A stretch of DNA of 64,000 nt. Origin: Blautia sp. Lineage in GTDB: Bacteria > Bacillota > Clostridia > Lachnospirales > Lachnospiraceae. The translations under genes were made by a program, and so were the position numbers. The first letter of the stretch is position 1. Every line of letters begins with the position of its first letter. Below are positions 35,265 through 43,578 of this stretch, piece by piece. The notes beneath the pieces were generated by a model. The model worked only from the letters and a program-made list of their open reading frames with translations. It made no database searches and was not told the DNA's origin. The stretch is from contig JAFTPT010000008.1 in NCBI GenBank assembly GCA_017463155.1, forward strand, positions 1 through 64,000, written 5' to 3'.

Positions 35265-35921
35265 ATGAAACAGTTATCCATCCTACGTGAGCGGCTTCCG
35301 GAGCCGCTGCCCGAGGAACAGGAAAAAAGGCTTCTTGCCATGCTCTGCACGGACTATCGGCAGAAGGCAAGGGAACTCCTGATCCTTCACAATCTGCGGC
35401 TGGTGTTCTACACGGCAGGGCAGTATTACGACAGAGGAAACGTGTTCAAAAATGGTGAGATCGGCTTTGAGGATCTGGTGTCGGAAGGGATCATCGGACT
35501 CATCAAGGCGGCGGACTCCTTTGATGAAAAACGGGCAGTCCGGTTCGGCACCTATGCCGGCCGGTGCATTTACCATGAGATGCAGATGTATGTGCGGAGG
35601 CAGAAACAGATCGGGCGGGAGTATCCGGGGTACGTACTCTACGGCCCGGAGCCGGGCAGGAGCGGGGAAGCGGCGGAGGAGCAGGTGCTCGCCCTCCTTG
35701 AAAAGAGACGAAGAACGGCTCTTTTGGGAAGTGCTGTTGCCGGGCTTTCCCCGGAAGAGCAGAAGATGCTGTATCTGCGGTACGGGGAGGAGAATGAAAA
35801 ACGCCTGACCCAGCAGAAGACCGCCGCAGTCCTCGGAGTCTCCCAGTCCTATCTTTCCAGAATGGAAAAAAGAACGCTCCGGAAACTCCGGCTTGGGCTG
35901 GAGGAGGCGGGGATCGGTTGA
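35265..35921 (+). CDS. Sporulation-type sigma-70 factor (SigE/SigK-like)
   Basis: 218 residues. Region 2: ARELLILHNLRLVFYTAGQYY, EIGFEDLVSEGIIGLIKAADSF and FGTYAGRCIYHEMQMYVRR resemble Bacillus SigE and SigK (ERNLRLV...EDLISIGTIGLIKA...ATYASRCI.NEI). Region 4: LTQQKTAAVLGVSQSYLSRMEKR is close to SigE's [21 protein letters not shown]. Region 3 is short. There is no spoIIGA or spoIIID neighbour, so it is not the canonical spoIIG operon copy. It has an insert NVFKNGEIG before EDLV. The Spo0A-type promoter upstream supports a role at the start of sporulation or another stationary-phase programme. It may be a paralogue of SigE or SigK. Confidence 0.85.
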   Translation: MKQLSILRERLPEPLPEEQEKRLLAMLCTDYRQKARELLILHNLRLVFYTAGQYYDRGNVFKNGEIGFEDLVSEGIIGLIKAADSFDEKRAVRFGTYAGRCIYHEMQMYVRRQKQIGREYPGYVLYGPEPGRSGEAAEEQVLALLEKRRRTALLGSAVAGLSPEEQKMLYLRYGEENEKRLTQQKTAAVLGVSQSYLSRMEKRTLRKLRLGLEEAGIG

Positions 35922-35927
35922 TTTTTC

Positions 35928-35956
35928 TTTACCTTTCTTTACAAAGGTGCTATGAT
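35928..35956 (+). promoter_or_regulatory. Promoter of the paaK operon
   Basis: TTTACC (35928-35933), 17-bp spacer, TATGAT (35951-35956); it begins 7 bases after the sigma gene stop, 77 bases from the start codon of paaK. Confidence 0.6.
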
Positions 35957-36032
35957 AAATCGTAGAAGCAGCATGTCGACAGCCTATGGACCAACTTGAT
36001 GAGACAAAAGAACAGAAAGGAATCGAGCAGTT

Positions 36033-37340
36033 ATGGAAAGATATTATCAGCCGGAGATCGAGTGTGCATCGAGAGAGCAGATCCGGGAGTGGCAGAGTGA
36101 AAGACTGGTTCGCCAGGTAAAGAATGTCTGGGACAATGTACCTATGTACCGTCAGCGTATGGAGGAAGCAGGCCTTACACCGGATGACATCCGGTCCGTG
36201 GACGACCTTAAGAAGCTTCCTTTTATCACGAAGGACGACCTTCGCGACCAGTATCCCTACGGACTGCTGGCAAGGCCCCTCAGCGAATGTGTGCGTATCC
36301 AGTCGACCAGCGGCACCACCGGAAGACGTGTGGTCGCGTTCTATACCCAGCATGACCTGGATCTGTGGGAGGACTGCTGTGCCAGAGCGATCACGGCGGC
36401 CGGCGGGACCAATGAAGATGTCTGCCATGTCAGCTACGGATACGGACTGTTTACCGGCGGACCGGGGCTGAACGGCGGGTCGCACAAGGTCGGATGCCTG
36501 ACCCTGCCCATGTCCTCCGGCAATACGGAACGCCAGATCCAGTTCATGGTCGACCTGGGGAGCACGATCCTCTGCTGTACTCCTTCCTATGCTGCTTACC
36601 TTGCCGAGAGCATTCACGAGCGCGGCCTGCAGGACCAGATCAAGCTGAAGGCGGGCATCTTCGGTGCGGAAGCCTGGACGGAGGAGATGCGCCATGATAT
36701 CGAGGAAAAGCTCGGCATCAAGGCCTACGATATCTACGGACTGACCGAGATCTCCGGTCCCGGCGTTTCGTTCGAATGCTCCGCACAGAAGGGTATGCAT
36801 GTAAATGAGGATCACTTCATCGCGGAGGTCATCAATCCGAAGACCGGCGAGGTGCTGCCGGACGGCGAGAAGGGTGAACTCGTATTTACCAGCCTTACCA
36901 AGGAAGCTTTCCCGCTGATGCGTTACCGCACCCGCGATATCTGTATCCTGAGCCATGAGAAGTGCTCCTGCGGCCGGACCCATGTCAGGATGACCAAGCC
37001 GCTCGGCCGGAGCGATGACATGCTGATCGTCAAGGGCGTGAACGTATTCCCGTCCCAGATCGAGACCGTCCTCATGAACAAGGGCTACGCGGCCAACTAC
37101 CAGATCATCGTCGACCGTGTCAACAACAGCGACACCATCGAGGTGCAGGTGGAGATGACCGCGGAGATGTTCTCGGATTCCCTGAGCGCCGTGGCGGCCA
37201 AGGAAAAGGAACTGGTCGATGCACTGAAGGCCATGCTCGGCATCTACGCGAAGGTGAAGCTTGTGAACCCGAAGGCCATCACGAGAAGCGAAGGCAAGGC
37301 GGTCCGCGTCATCGACAAGAGAAACCTGTATCAGAGCTGA
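36033..37340 (+). CDS. paaK: Phenylacetate-CoA ligase family protein
   Basis: 435 residues. Member of the adenylate-forming enzymes. STSGTTGRRVVAFYTQHD is the AMP/phosphate-binding loop, YDIYGLTEISGPGVSFECS the adenine site, LMRYRTRDICIL and GRSDDMLIVKGVNVFPSQIE the hinge and C-domain. It activates an aryl acid, classically phenylacetate, to the CoA thioester. In anaerobic gut bacteria this gene is often beside indolepyruvate ferredoxin oxidoreductase (iorAB), which is not here. ACT gene follows in 20 bases. Confidence 0.93.
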   Translation: MERYYQPEIECASREQIREWQSERLVRQVKNVWDNVPMYRQRMEEAGLTPDDIRSVDDLKKLPFITKDDLRDQYPYGLLARPLSECVRIQSTSGTTGRRVVAFYTQHDLDLWEDCCARAITAAGGTNEDVCHVSYGYGLFTGGPGLNGGSHKVGCLTLPMSSGNTERQIQFMVDLGSTILCCTPSYAAYLAESIHERGLQDQIKLKAGIFGAEAWTEEMRHDIEEKLGIKAYDIYGLTEISGPGVSFECSAQKGMHVNEDHFIAEVINPKTGEVLPDGEKGELVFTSLTKEAFPLMRYRTRDICILSHEKCSCGRTHVRMTKPLGRSDDMLIVKGVNVFPSQIETVLMNKGYAANYQIIVDRVNNSDTIEVQVEMTAEMFSDSLSAVAAKEKELVDALKAMLGIYAKVKLVNPKAITRSEGKAVRVIDKRNLYQS

Positions 37341-37360
37341 GACAGAGAGGAGGATTTGCT

Positions 37361-37792
37361 ATGACCATCAAACAGATTTCGGTATTTCTGGAGAACAGAC
37401 CCGGCAGGCTTGCCGAGTTCACCAAGGTCCTTTCGGGCAACGGCATCGACATGCGTGCCCTGTCCCTTGCGGAAGCGTCCGATTTCGGCATCGTCCGGAT
37501 CATTGTCAATGATGTGTACAACGCGGCGACGGTTCTTAAGGACGCGGGCTACATCTTCTCCATCACGGAGGTGCTGGCAGCTCCCATGCCGGATGAACCG
37601 GGCTCCCTGTCCAAAACGATCCAGATCCTTGGCGACAACGACATCAATCTGGAATATATGTACGCGTTCACGACCCGCAAAAAGGGCATGGCGTTCATGG
37701 TGCTGCGTGTGGAGGACAACAAAAAGGCGATCGACGTGCTGAGCCGCAATGACATCCGCACCATCAGCCAGGAAGAGCTGCAGGAGTATTGA
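37361..37792 (+). CDS. Tandem ACT-domain protein
   Basis: 143 residues, two ACT domains (KQISVFLENRPGRLAEFTKVL, about residues 3-65; SITEVLAAPMPDEPGSLSKTIQILG, about 70-135). ACT pairs bind amino acids and regulate enzymes. This protein occurs next to paaK in many anaerobes, so an aromatic amino acid or derivative is its probable ligand. It overlaps the radical SAM gene (TTGA at 37789). Confidence 0.9.
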   Translation: MTIKQISVFLENRPGRLAEFTKVLSGNGIDMRALSLAEASDFGIVRIIVNDVYNAATVLKDAGYIFSITEVLAAPMPDEPGSLSKTIQILGDNDINLEYMYAFTTRKKGMAFMVLRVEDNKKAIDVLSRNDIRTISQEELQEY

Positions 37793-38718
37793 TCCGGAAT
37801 GAGCAGGGCGGAGCGTGCAGCCTGACGGCCTGCAGGCTCTGCCCGCGTGAGTGCGGTGTGGACAGGACGTCGGGAAAGACCGGCTTCTGCCGGATGGGAG
37901 ACGTGGTGTACGCGGCGAGGGCCGCGCTCCATATGTGGGAGGAGCCGTGTATCTCCGGCAGCAGAGGCTCGGGAACAGTCTTCTTTTCGGGCTGCACCCT
38001 TCGCTGTGTCTACTGCCAGAACCATGAGATCGCCGAAGGCCGCGCGGGACTTCCCGTCACGGTCCGGAGACTTTCCGAGATCTTTCTCATGCTGCAGGAG
38101 AAGGGCGCGGCGAACATAAGCCTGGTGACGGCGTCCCATTTTGTCCCGCAGATCCTGGAGGCGCTCGCGGACGCAAAAAAAGACGGCCTGCATCTTCCGG
38201 TCGTCTACAATTCAGGAGGATATGAAAGCCCGGATACGCTCCGGGCTCTTAACGGTGTCGTGGATATTTATCTTCCGGATCTCAAGTATATGGATCCGGA
38301 TCTTGCGGAAGCCTTTTCCCATGCGAGGGATTATCCGGAAGCCGCCCGGGAAGCTATCCGCGAGATGGTTGCCCAGACGGGTCCCTGCGTTTTTGACGAG
38401 GCGGGATATGCCGTCCGGGGTACGATCGTCCGGCACCTGATCCTGCCGGGGCATACCAAAGATTCCATGCGGATCCTTTCGTATCTCCACGAGACGTACG
38501 GGGATGAGATCTACATCAGCCTGATGAACCAGTATACGCCGGTGATCCGGCAGGAACGCTATCCCGAGCTGAACCGCAGACTCACAAAACGGGAGTATCA
38601 GAAGGTTTTGTCCCATGCCCTGTCGATCGGCATCACGAACGGATTCTTCCAGGAGGGCACAACGGCGGAGGAGAGCTTTATCCCGGCTTTTGACTACGAA
38701 GGAGTACGGCCGGAATAA
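37789..38718 (+). CDS. Radical SAM protein, PflA-like
   Basis: 309 residues with a TTG start that overlaps the ACT stop codon; it is the only in-frame start before the cysteine-rich N-terminus. Cys15, Cys18, Cys22 and Cys34 (CRLCPRECGVDR, TGFC) form an extra cysteine cluster; the radical SAM motif is Cys69-x3-Cys73-x2-Cys76 (SGCTLRCVYCQNHEI). The barrel continues through NSGGYESPDTL and VDIYLPDLKYMD, GTIVRHLILPGHT. This is the branch annotated as putative pyruvate formate-lyase activating enzyme; no glycyl-radical enzyme is nearby, so its partner is unknown. Stop lies 4 bases from a convergent gene. Confidence 0.9.
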   Translation: MIRNEQGGACSLTACRLCPRECGVDRTSGKTGFCRMGDVVYAARAALHMWEEPCISGSRGSGTVFFSGCTLRCVYCQNHEIAEGRAGLPVTVRRLSEIFLMLQEKGAANISLVTASHFVPQILEALADAKKDGLHLPVVYNSGGYESPDTLRALNGVVDIYLPDLKYMDPDLAEAFSHARDYPEAAREAIREMVAQTGPCVFDEAGYAVRGTIVRHLILPGHTKDSMRILSYLHETYGDEIYISLMNQYTPVIRQERYPELNRRLTKREYQKVLSHALSIGITNGFFQEGTTAEESFIPAFDYEGVRPE

Positions 38719-38722
38719 ACGG

Positions 38723-39496
38723 TCATTCGTCCAGAAAGCCCAGATACTCGTCAAATACATTGAAAAGCATATCGCCGGAGCAGACCGGCAAAAGCATATC
38801 GGTGGCTCCGATCTGTGTGAACTCATACAGGTCGGAGCTTTTTGTCAGCACAAGGACGGGGATCACATCGCAGGAGGGACCGAACAGGATCTCCAGATAC
38901 GGGCAGTATTTGGCGGCCTGCTCGACCTCTTCCGGCTCGATCGCATCCTTCATCTTGAATTCCAGTGAGAATACGTGGGATTCCGTCATCACGAGCACAT
39001 CCGCGTAGATGCGGACGTACCGGCCGCGCTTCAGCTTCAGCTCGAACGCGATCTCCCAGTCCAGGACGCTGCGGCCCTTCATCATGCGGAGGTCTTCAAA
39101 AAGCTGCAGCATCTGGGTGCGGCAGTCCCGGAAGGAATGAAGAAGCCCGCGGGTGTCGTTCAGGTTCCGGCCGATGTTCCGGCAGCCCTCCGAAAGTGCT
39201 TCCATCCATTCGTCCTCGGAGAGGACGAGGAAATCCCGAACCAGGGCGTAGTAGCCGGAGATCTCCCGGAGACCGGCGTGGGGCCTCGTCTGCCGGATGA
39301 GACCGTGCCAGCGGTTCCTGGCATCCTGGTAGCAGAGCTCCTGCATCAGAGGAGACCCGTACAGGATCCGGTTGACGCTTCGGCGGTCCATGTTCAGCTC
39401 CTTTGCGATCTCACGGGCCGTGATGCCGGAACTGCTGCAGATAAGCGCGCAGACCGCCTGATCCCGGAGAAGTCTGTTTTCGGTTCGAAGTGCCAT
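38723..39496 (-). CDS. HTH protein with PD-(D/E)XK nuclease-like domain
   Basis: 257 residues on the minus strand. ATG 39496 is favoured by AGAGGAAT upstream; an earlier in-frame start at 39538 lies inside the hairpin element. Residues about 10-65 are a winged-helix/HTH (GITAREIAKELNMDRRSVNRIL). The C-terminal domain has Glu148, Asp166 (RIYADVLVM), Glu179-x-Lys181 (SLEFKMKD) and Gln193/Tyr197 (VEQAAKYCPY), the order of a PD-(D/E)XK nuclease core. So the protein could be a DNA-binding nuclease or a regulator using this fold. I know no named family. Neighbours give no clue: trkH lies upstream behind a hairpin. Confidence 0.7.
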   Translation of the reverse strand: MALRTENRLLRDQAVCALICSSSGITAREIAKELNMDRRSVNRILYGSPLMQELCYQDARNRWHGLIRQTRPHAGLREISGYYALVRDFLVLSEDEWMEALSEGCRNIGRNLNDTRGLLHSFRDCRTQMLQLFEDLRMMKGRSVLDWEIAFELKLKRGRYVRIYADVLVMTESHVFSLEFKMKDAIEPEEVEQAAKYCPYLEILFGPSCDVIPVLVLTKSSDLYEFTQIGATDMLLPVCSGDMLFNVFDEYLGFLDE

Positions 39497-39517
39497 AACG
39501 ATTCCTCTTGTTGAAAA

Positions 39518-39578
39518 CGCCCAAGGTCTTACACTCACGTACGTGCGGGCACGATGTGAGAGAAGACTTTGGGCGCTG
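39518..39578. repeat. Dispersed hairpin element, copy A
   Basis: A nearly complete inverted repeat, arms CGCCCAAGGTCTTACACTCA and TGAGAGAAGACTTTGGGCG, separated by a further paired centre. On the minus strand it follows the trkH stop and ends in TTTTC, so it may end that transcript. Hand alignment of its reverse complement with copy B at 50642-50704 gives 53 of 62 identical bases. Confidence 0.85.
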
Positions 39579-39581
39579 TCT

Positions 39582-41021
39582 TCAGAATTTTCTCCACGTT
39601 CTCCGGAAGAACAGGATCAGTAACGGGAAGAGCTCCAGCCTTCCGGCCAGCATATCAAAGGTGAGGACCACCTTGGCCGGATAGGAGTACAGGGCAAAGT
39701 TGGCGGACGGTCCGACCTGCTCAAGGCCGGGTCCGATGTTGTTGAAGGTCGCGGCGACCGCGGTAAAGTTCGTGGTCATGCTGAAACCGTCGATACTGAT
39801 CAGCAGGATCGAGACGACGAACAGGAAGATATAGCAGACCATATAGATGTTGGTGATGCGGACCACCTCGTGCGGGATCGGCTTGTCGTCCATTTTGATC
39901 TTCTTGACGGCGTTGGGATGCAGGAACAGCTGCATTTCCTTGCCCACGGTCTTGGCCATGATGACGAGACGCGAGATCTTGATGCCGCCGCCGGTGCTGC
40001 CGGCACAGGCCCCGATGAACATCAGCGTGACCAGGATCGTCTTGCTGAATACCGGCCACTGGTTGAAGTCGGCCGTGGAGTACCCGGTGGTCGTGATGAT
40101 GGAACCCACCTGGAAGGCAGCCAGCCGGAAGGCTTTCAGGCCGCCGCCGACAAGTCCCGTGATGTTGATGGTGATGGCTCCGATCGCTAAAGCGATCACG
40201 CCCAGGTAATACCGCAGTTCCTCGACCTTGAAGGCCTGGATGAACTTCCGCGTCAGGATCAGGAAATAGATATTGAAGTTGACGCCGAACAGGATCATAA
40301 AGATCGTGATGATGGCCTGCTGGTAATGCGTGTAGCTCGCGCAGCTGTCATTCAGGACGCCGAATCCGCCGGTACCGGCCGTTCCGAGCGTGATGCAGAT
40401 CGCGTCGAAAACGGGCATCCGCCCGATCAGCAGAAGGACTGCCTCGAGAATGGTCATGCCGAGGTAGATCATGTACAGGATCTTGGCGGTTGACTGGACC
40501 TTCGGGAGAAGCCGGCTCACCGAGGGGCCCGGGCTCTCCGCCTTCATCAGGTTCATATGATAGCCGCCCGTCAGGGGCAGAAGAGCGAGCATGAAGACCA
40601 GGATCCCCATACCGCCAATCCAGTGGGTAAAGCTTCGCCAGAGGAGCATGCAGTGCGAAAGGGCTTCCACGTCATTCAGGATGCTGGCCCCCGTGGTCGT
40701 AAAACCGGAGACCGTCTCGAAAAGGGCGTCGAGGTAATGAGGAATGCTCCTGCTGATGACGAAGGGAAGGGCCCCCGCCATACTGAGAACGATCCAGGAC
40801 AATGCGACCGTCACATAGCCTTCACGCATGTAGAAGGCTTTTTTTTGCGGTTTTTTGAGGGTGAGCGGGATCCCGACGGCCAGGCAGATCACGATGGTGA
40901 TGACAAAGGCCAGGCCGTTTTTTTCCCGGTAGATCAGCGCGGTCAGGCACGGAAGGAGCATAAGTCCTGCTTCCAGTTTCAGGAGCCACCCGATCAGATA
41001 AGCAATAATCGAATAATTCAT
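39582..41021 (-). CDS. trkH: Potassium uptake membrane subunit TrkH
   Basis: 479 residues with about ten membrane segments in the TrkH/KtrB pattern. Filter-loop segments appear as SGFTTTGASIL, GTAGTGGFGVL, ITTTGYSTADF and NNIGPGLEQVG, of the TTGxS type. SLIG-type signature of K+ transport follows from GSTGGGIKISR. It acts with TrkA, whose gene lies 8 bases upstream on the same strand. Confidence 0.95.
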   Translation of the reverse strand: MNYSIIAYLIGWLLKLEAGLMLLPCLTALIYREKNGLAFVITIVICLAVGIPLTLKKPQKKAFYMREGYVTVALSWIVLSMAGALPFVISRSIPHYLDALFETVSGFTTTGASILNDVEALSHCMLLWRSFTHWIGGMGILVFMLALLPLTGGYHMNLMKAESPGPSVSRLLPKVQSTAKILYMIYLGMTILEAVLLLIGRMPVFDAICITLGTAGTGGFGVLNDSCASYTHYQQAIITIFMILFGVNFNIYFLILTRKFIQAFKVEELRYYLGVIALAIGAITINITGLVGGGLKAFRLAAFQVGSIITTTGYSTADFNQWPVFSKTILVTLMFIGACAGSTGGGIKISRLVIMAKTVGKEMQLFLHPNAVKKIKMDDKPIPHEVVRITNIYMVCYIFLFVVSILLISIDGFSMTTNFTAVAATFNNIGPGLEQVGPSANFALYSYPAKVVLTFDMLAGRLELFPLLILFFRRTWRKF

Positions 41022-41029
41022 GGGGCGCC

Positions 41030-42388
41030 TTACCTTTCCAGAATATCGGTGATATCCCGAAGTCCTTTATGTGTGGTCACGATGATCACGGTGTCGCCCA
41101 CCTGGATGGAATCCTGCCCTCTCGGAATGCGGATCTCTCCGTTCCGGTTGATGCAGCCGACCAGCAGATTGTCTTTGGTATTCAGCTCGGACAGCGGGAT
41201 GCCTACGACGCGGGAGGCCTCCCGGATCCGGAATTCGAGGGCTTCGGCACGGCTGTCCAGCAGATGATACAGGGTCTCTACATTGGAGCCGATGCTGTTC
41301 TGCATGGCGCGGACGTATTGAAGGATGCTGTCGGCCGTGATGTATTTGGGGTAGATCACGGAGCCGATGTCCAGATCTTCGAGGACATCGTCGAAGGTCA
41401 GCCGGTTGATCTTGGCGATCAGCTTGGCGTTCGAGAATTTTTTGGCCGAAAGGGAGAGGAAGACGTTTTCCTCGTCCATGTTGGTGAGGGCGACCAGCGC
41501 CTCTGTCTGACGGAGTCCTTCCTCCAGGAGAAGCGAACGGTCGGTCCCGTCTCCGTTGATGATGATGGCTTCGGGAAGCAGCTCGCTCAGGACCTCGCAG
41601 CGTTTCTGGTCTTTTTCGATGATCTTGACGTCGATCTTCATCTCCAGAAGGGCTTTTGCCAGGTAGTAGGAGATCGTGCCGCCGCCGATCAGGAGGGCGT
41701 TCTTGACCTGGTTGGTCTTCAGGCCGATCTTTTTGAAAAAGCTGCCGATGTTCCTGGGCGTTCCCATGATGGACAGGAAATCGCCGTCCTGCACCACGTA
41801 GCTGCCGTCGGGAATGGAGACCGCGCCCTGGCTCTCTGCCGCGCAGAAGAGCACGTCAGGGTGGTATTTTTCGTTGATGCGTGAGACACTGAGTCCGGAC
41901 AGACCATAGTCCGGGAGCACCTTGAATTTGACCATTTCGACATGGCCCCTGGCAAAGGTGTCGACCTTCATGGCGGAGGGCAGGCGCAGGATACGGGAGG
42001 CCTCCATGGCCGCCGTGTACTCCGGATTGATGATCATGGAGATCCCAAGGCGTTCCTTGACAAACCCGATCTCCTTGCTGTAGACCGGGTTCCTGACACG
42101 GGCGATGGTCTGGCACTTTCCGGCCTTCTGCGCGATGAGGCAGCAGAGAAGATTGAGTTCATCGGAGTCCGTCACCGCGATCAGGATGTCCGCGCTTTCC
42201 ACGCCGGCTTCCATCAGCGTGTTGATGCTGGCCCCGTTTCCGACGATGGCCATGGCGTCCACATCGTCTGAGAGCTCGTTCAGTTTGGCTTCCGATGTGT
42301 CGATCAATGTCAGATCGGAATCCTCCTCCTGTAATTGTCTTGCCAGGGTGCTGCCTACCTTGCCGCAGCCTATGATAATGATCTTCAT
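41030..42388 (-). CDS. trkA: Trk potassium transport regulator TrkA
   Basis: 452 residues, close to the 458 of E. coli. ATG 42388 starts MKIIIIGCGKVGSTLARQLQ, the NAD-binding Rossmann motif. Two RCK_N/RCK_C halves are present: the second begins at LLIGGGTISYYLAKALLE (residue about 225). DTSEAKLNELSDD carries the ribose-binding acid. TrkA gates TrkH according to NAD(H)/nucleotide state. Its leader has a well-formed promoter. Confidence 0.96.
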   Translation of the reverse strand: MKIIIIGCGKVGSTLARQLQEEDSDLTLIDTSEAKLNELSDDVDAMAIVGNGASINTLMEAGVESADILIAVTDSDELNLLCCLIAQKAGKCQTIARVRNPVYSKEIGFVKERLGISMIINPEYTAAMEASRILRLPSAMKVDTFARGHVEMVKFKVLPDYGLSGLSVSRINEKYHPDVLFCAAESQGAVSIPDGSYVVQDGDFLSIMGTPRNIGSFFKKIGLKTNQVKNALLIGGGTISYYLAKALLEMKIDVKIIEKDQKRCEVLSELLPEAIIINGDGTDRSLLLEEGLRQTEALVALTNMDEENVFLSLSAKKFSNAKLIAKINRLTFDDVLEDLDIGSVIYPKYITADSILQYVRAMQNSIGSNVETLYHLLDSRAEALEFRIREASRVVGIPLSELNTKDNLLVGCINRNGEIRIPRGQDSIQVGDTVIIVTTHKGLRDITDILER

Positions 42389-42480
42389 ATACAATACTCG
42401 ATCCGCCGTTTCCGGGCGGACCTTCCTTTCTGATCGCGAGGCGCAGAGCGCAGGGCGATACGTAATCAGCATTTGATGCT

Positions 42481-42508
42481 ATTATAACACCGGGGCAGAG
42501 TTTTGCAA
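42481..42508 (-). promoter_or_regulatory. trkA-trkH promoter
   Basis: Reading the minus strand: TTGCAA (42508-42503), 16-bp spacer, TATAAT (42486-42481), about 92 bases before the trkA start codon. Confidence 0.65.
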
Positions 42509-42518
42509 CCTCTCCGGG

Positions 42519-43562
42519 TCAGACAATGTGAATTTTCGTGAAGATACGTCCCCAGGGACCACTCCGTAAAAAAGCGCACCAGGCAAGCGGAAGAGCGGTT
42601 CCGGCAATGACGTACGCGATCCACCACAGGTGCGTGGGATCCCCGACCCGGTAGTAGGCCATCACATCATTCAAAAGAAGCGGCTGGCTGTCCAGGATCA
42701 TCCGGCACATGCTCGGGACCCCGAAAAAGACAAACTGCCAGATCACGATGTCGAGGCTTTTCTTCCCCATATAGAGAAAGGCATTTTTGCAGGGGCGGAC
42801 AGCCGCAAAACGGTTCGCGGCTTTCTCGAGAAGAATGGACAGCCGGACGACGACAAAGCTGGCCATGCAGGCCTCCGGCACAAAAAGGAGCGGGTTCGAA
42901 TAGACGTGGGAGCCCATGTTGACATCCGTGTGATTGGCGATGAGGATGAACCCCGCCGCAAACAGGACCGTGGTGACGGGCCTCGCGAAAAGGCTGAGCC
43001 GGTCCTTGTATTCCTTTACGCAGGCGCCGATGGCAAAAAAGATGCCCAGGATCAGCGTGCGGCTGAACCGGTACGGAAAGTCGTAATAGAACCCAACGCC
43101 GCTGATCACCGTAAAGACAGCCAGAAGGACGAGCCTTTTTGCCGCGAAGGCGGGCAGCAGTGTATCGATCAGCTTGTACAGGATGGACATCAGAAACAGA
43201 GAGCCCAGGAACCACGTAGCTCCGCAGAAGGCTCCGTCCTTGTCAAGGGTGGTCACGATCAGCAGGATATGGCGCCGGAAGGACGCCGGATTGGTAAAGA
43301 GTTCGCCGTGCCTCCGCAGCAGGTAGAAAAACAGGTTCCAGAATACAAAGGGAATGTACAGGCTCGTGACCTTGCGCCGGATGAAATGCCCAAGGCCGGC
43401 GCCTGCGTTGTACAGATAGCCTGAGATCAGAAAGAAAAAGGGCATATGAAAATGCATGATGTACCGGAGATATGGTCCCCTTGCGTGAAACCAGACCACC
43501 AGCAGGATGCCGATGCCCTTCGCAATATCCAGATATTCGATTCGTTTTCGGGTCGTTTCCAT
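42519..43562 (-). CDS. Acyltransferase 3 family membrane protein
   Basis: 347 residues on the minus strand from ATG 43562, with AAAGGAT upstream. RIEYLDIAKGIGILLVVWFHAR is the hallmark N-terminus, with the catalytic His, and MHFHMPFFFLISGYLY follows. About ten hydrophobic segments span the rest. These proteins move acyl groups, often acetyl, onto surface polysaccharide or lipids. It lies 16 bases after the TetR gene on the same strand, so the regulator could control it together with the MMPL system. Acceptor unknown. Confidence 0.9.
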   Translation of the reverse strand: METTRKRIEYLDIAKGIGILLVVWFHARGPYLRYIMHFHMPFFFLISGYLYNAGAGLGHFIRRKVTSLYIPFVFWNLFFYLLRRHGELFTNPASFRRHILLIVTTLDKDGAFCGATWFLGSLFLMSILYKLIDTLLPAFAAKRLVLLAVFTVISGVGFYYDFPYRFSRTLILGIFFAIGACVKEYKDRLSLFARPVTTVLFAAGFILIANHTDVNMGSHVYSNPLLFVPEACMASFVVVRLSILLEKAANRFAAVRPCKNAFLYMGKKSLDIVIWQFVFFGVPSMCRMILDSQPLLLNDVMAYYRVGDPTHLWWIAYVIAGTALPLAWCAFLRSGPWGRIFTKIHIV

Positions 43563-43578
43563 ATATAGATCCTTTCGG

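Noticed and set aside
35974..35981. TGTCGACA upstream of paaK as another Spo0A box
   Set aside because: A single palindromic match after the predicted transcription start, without a partner box; it is a common octamer by chance.
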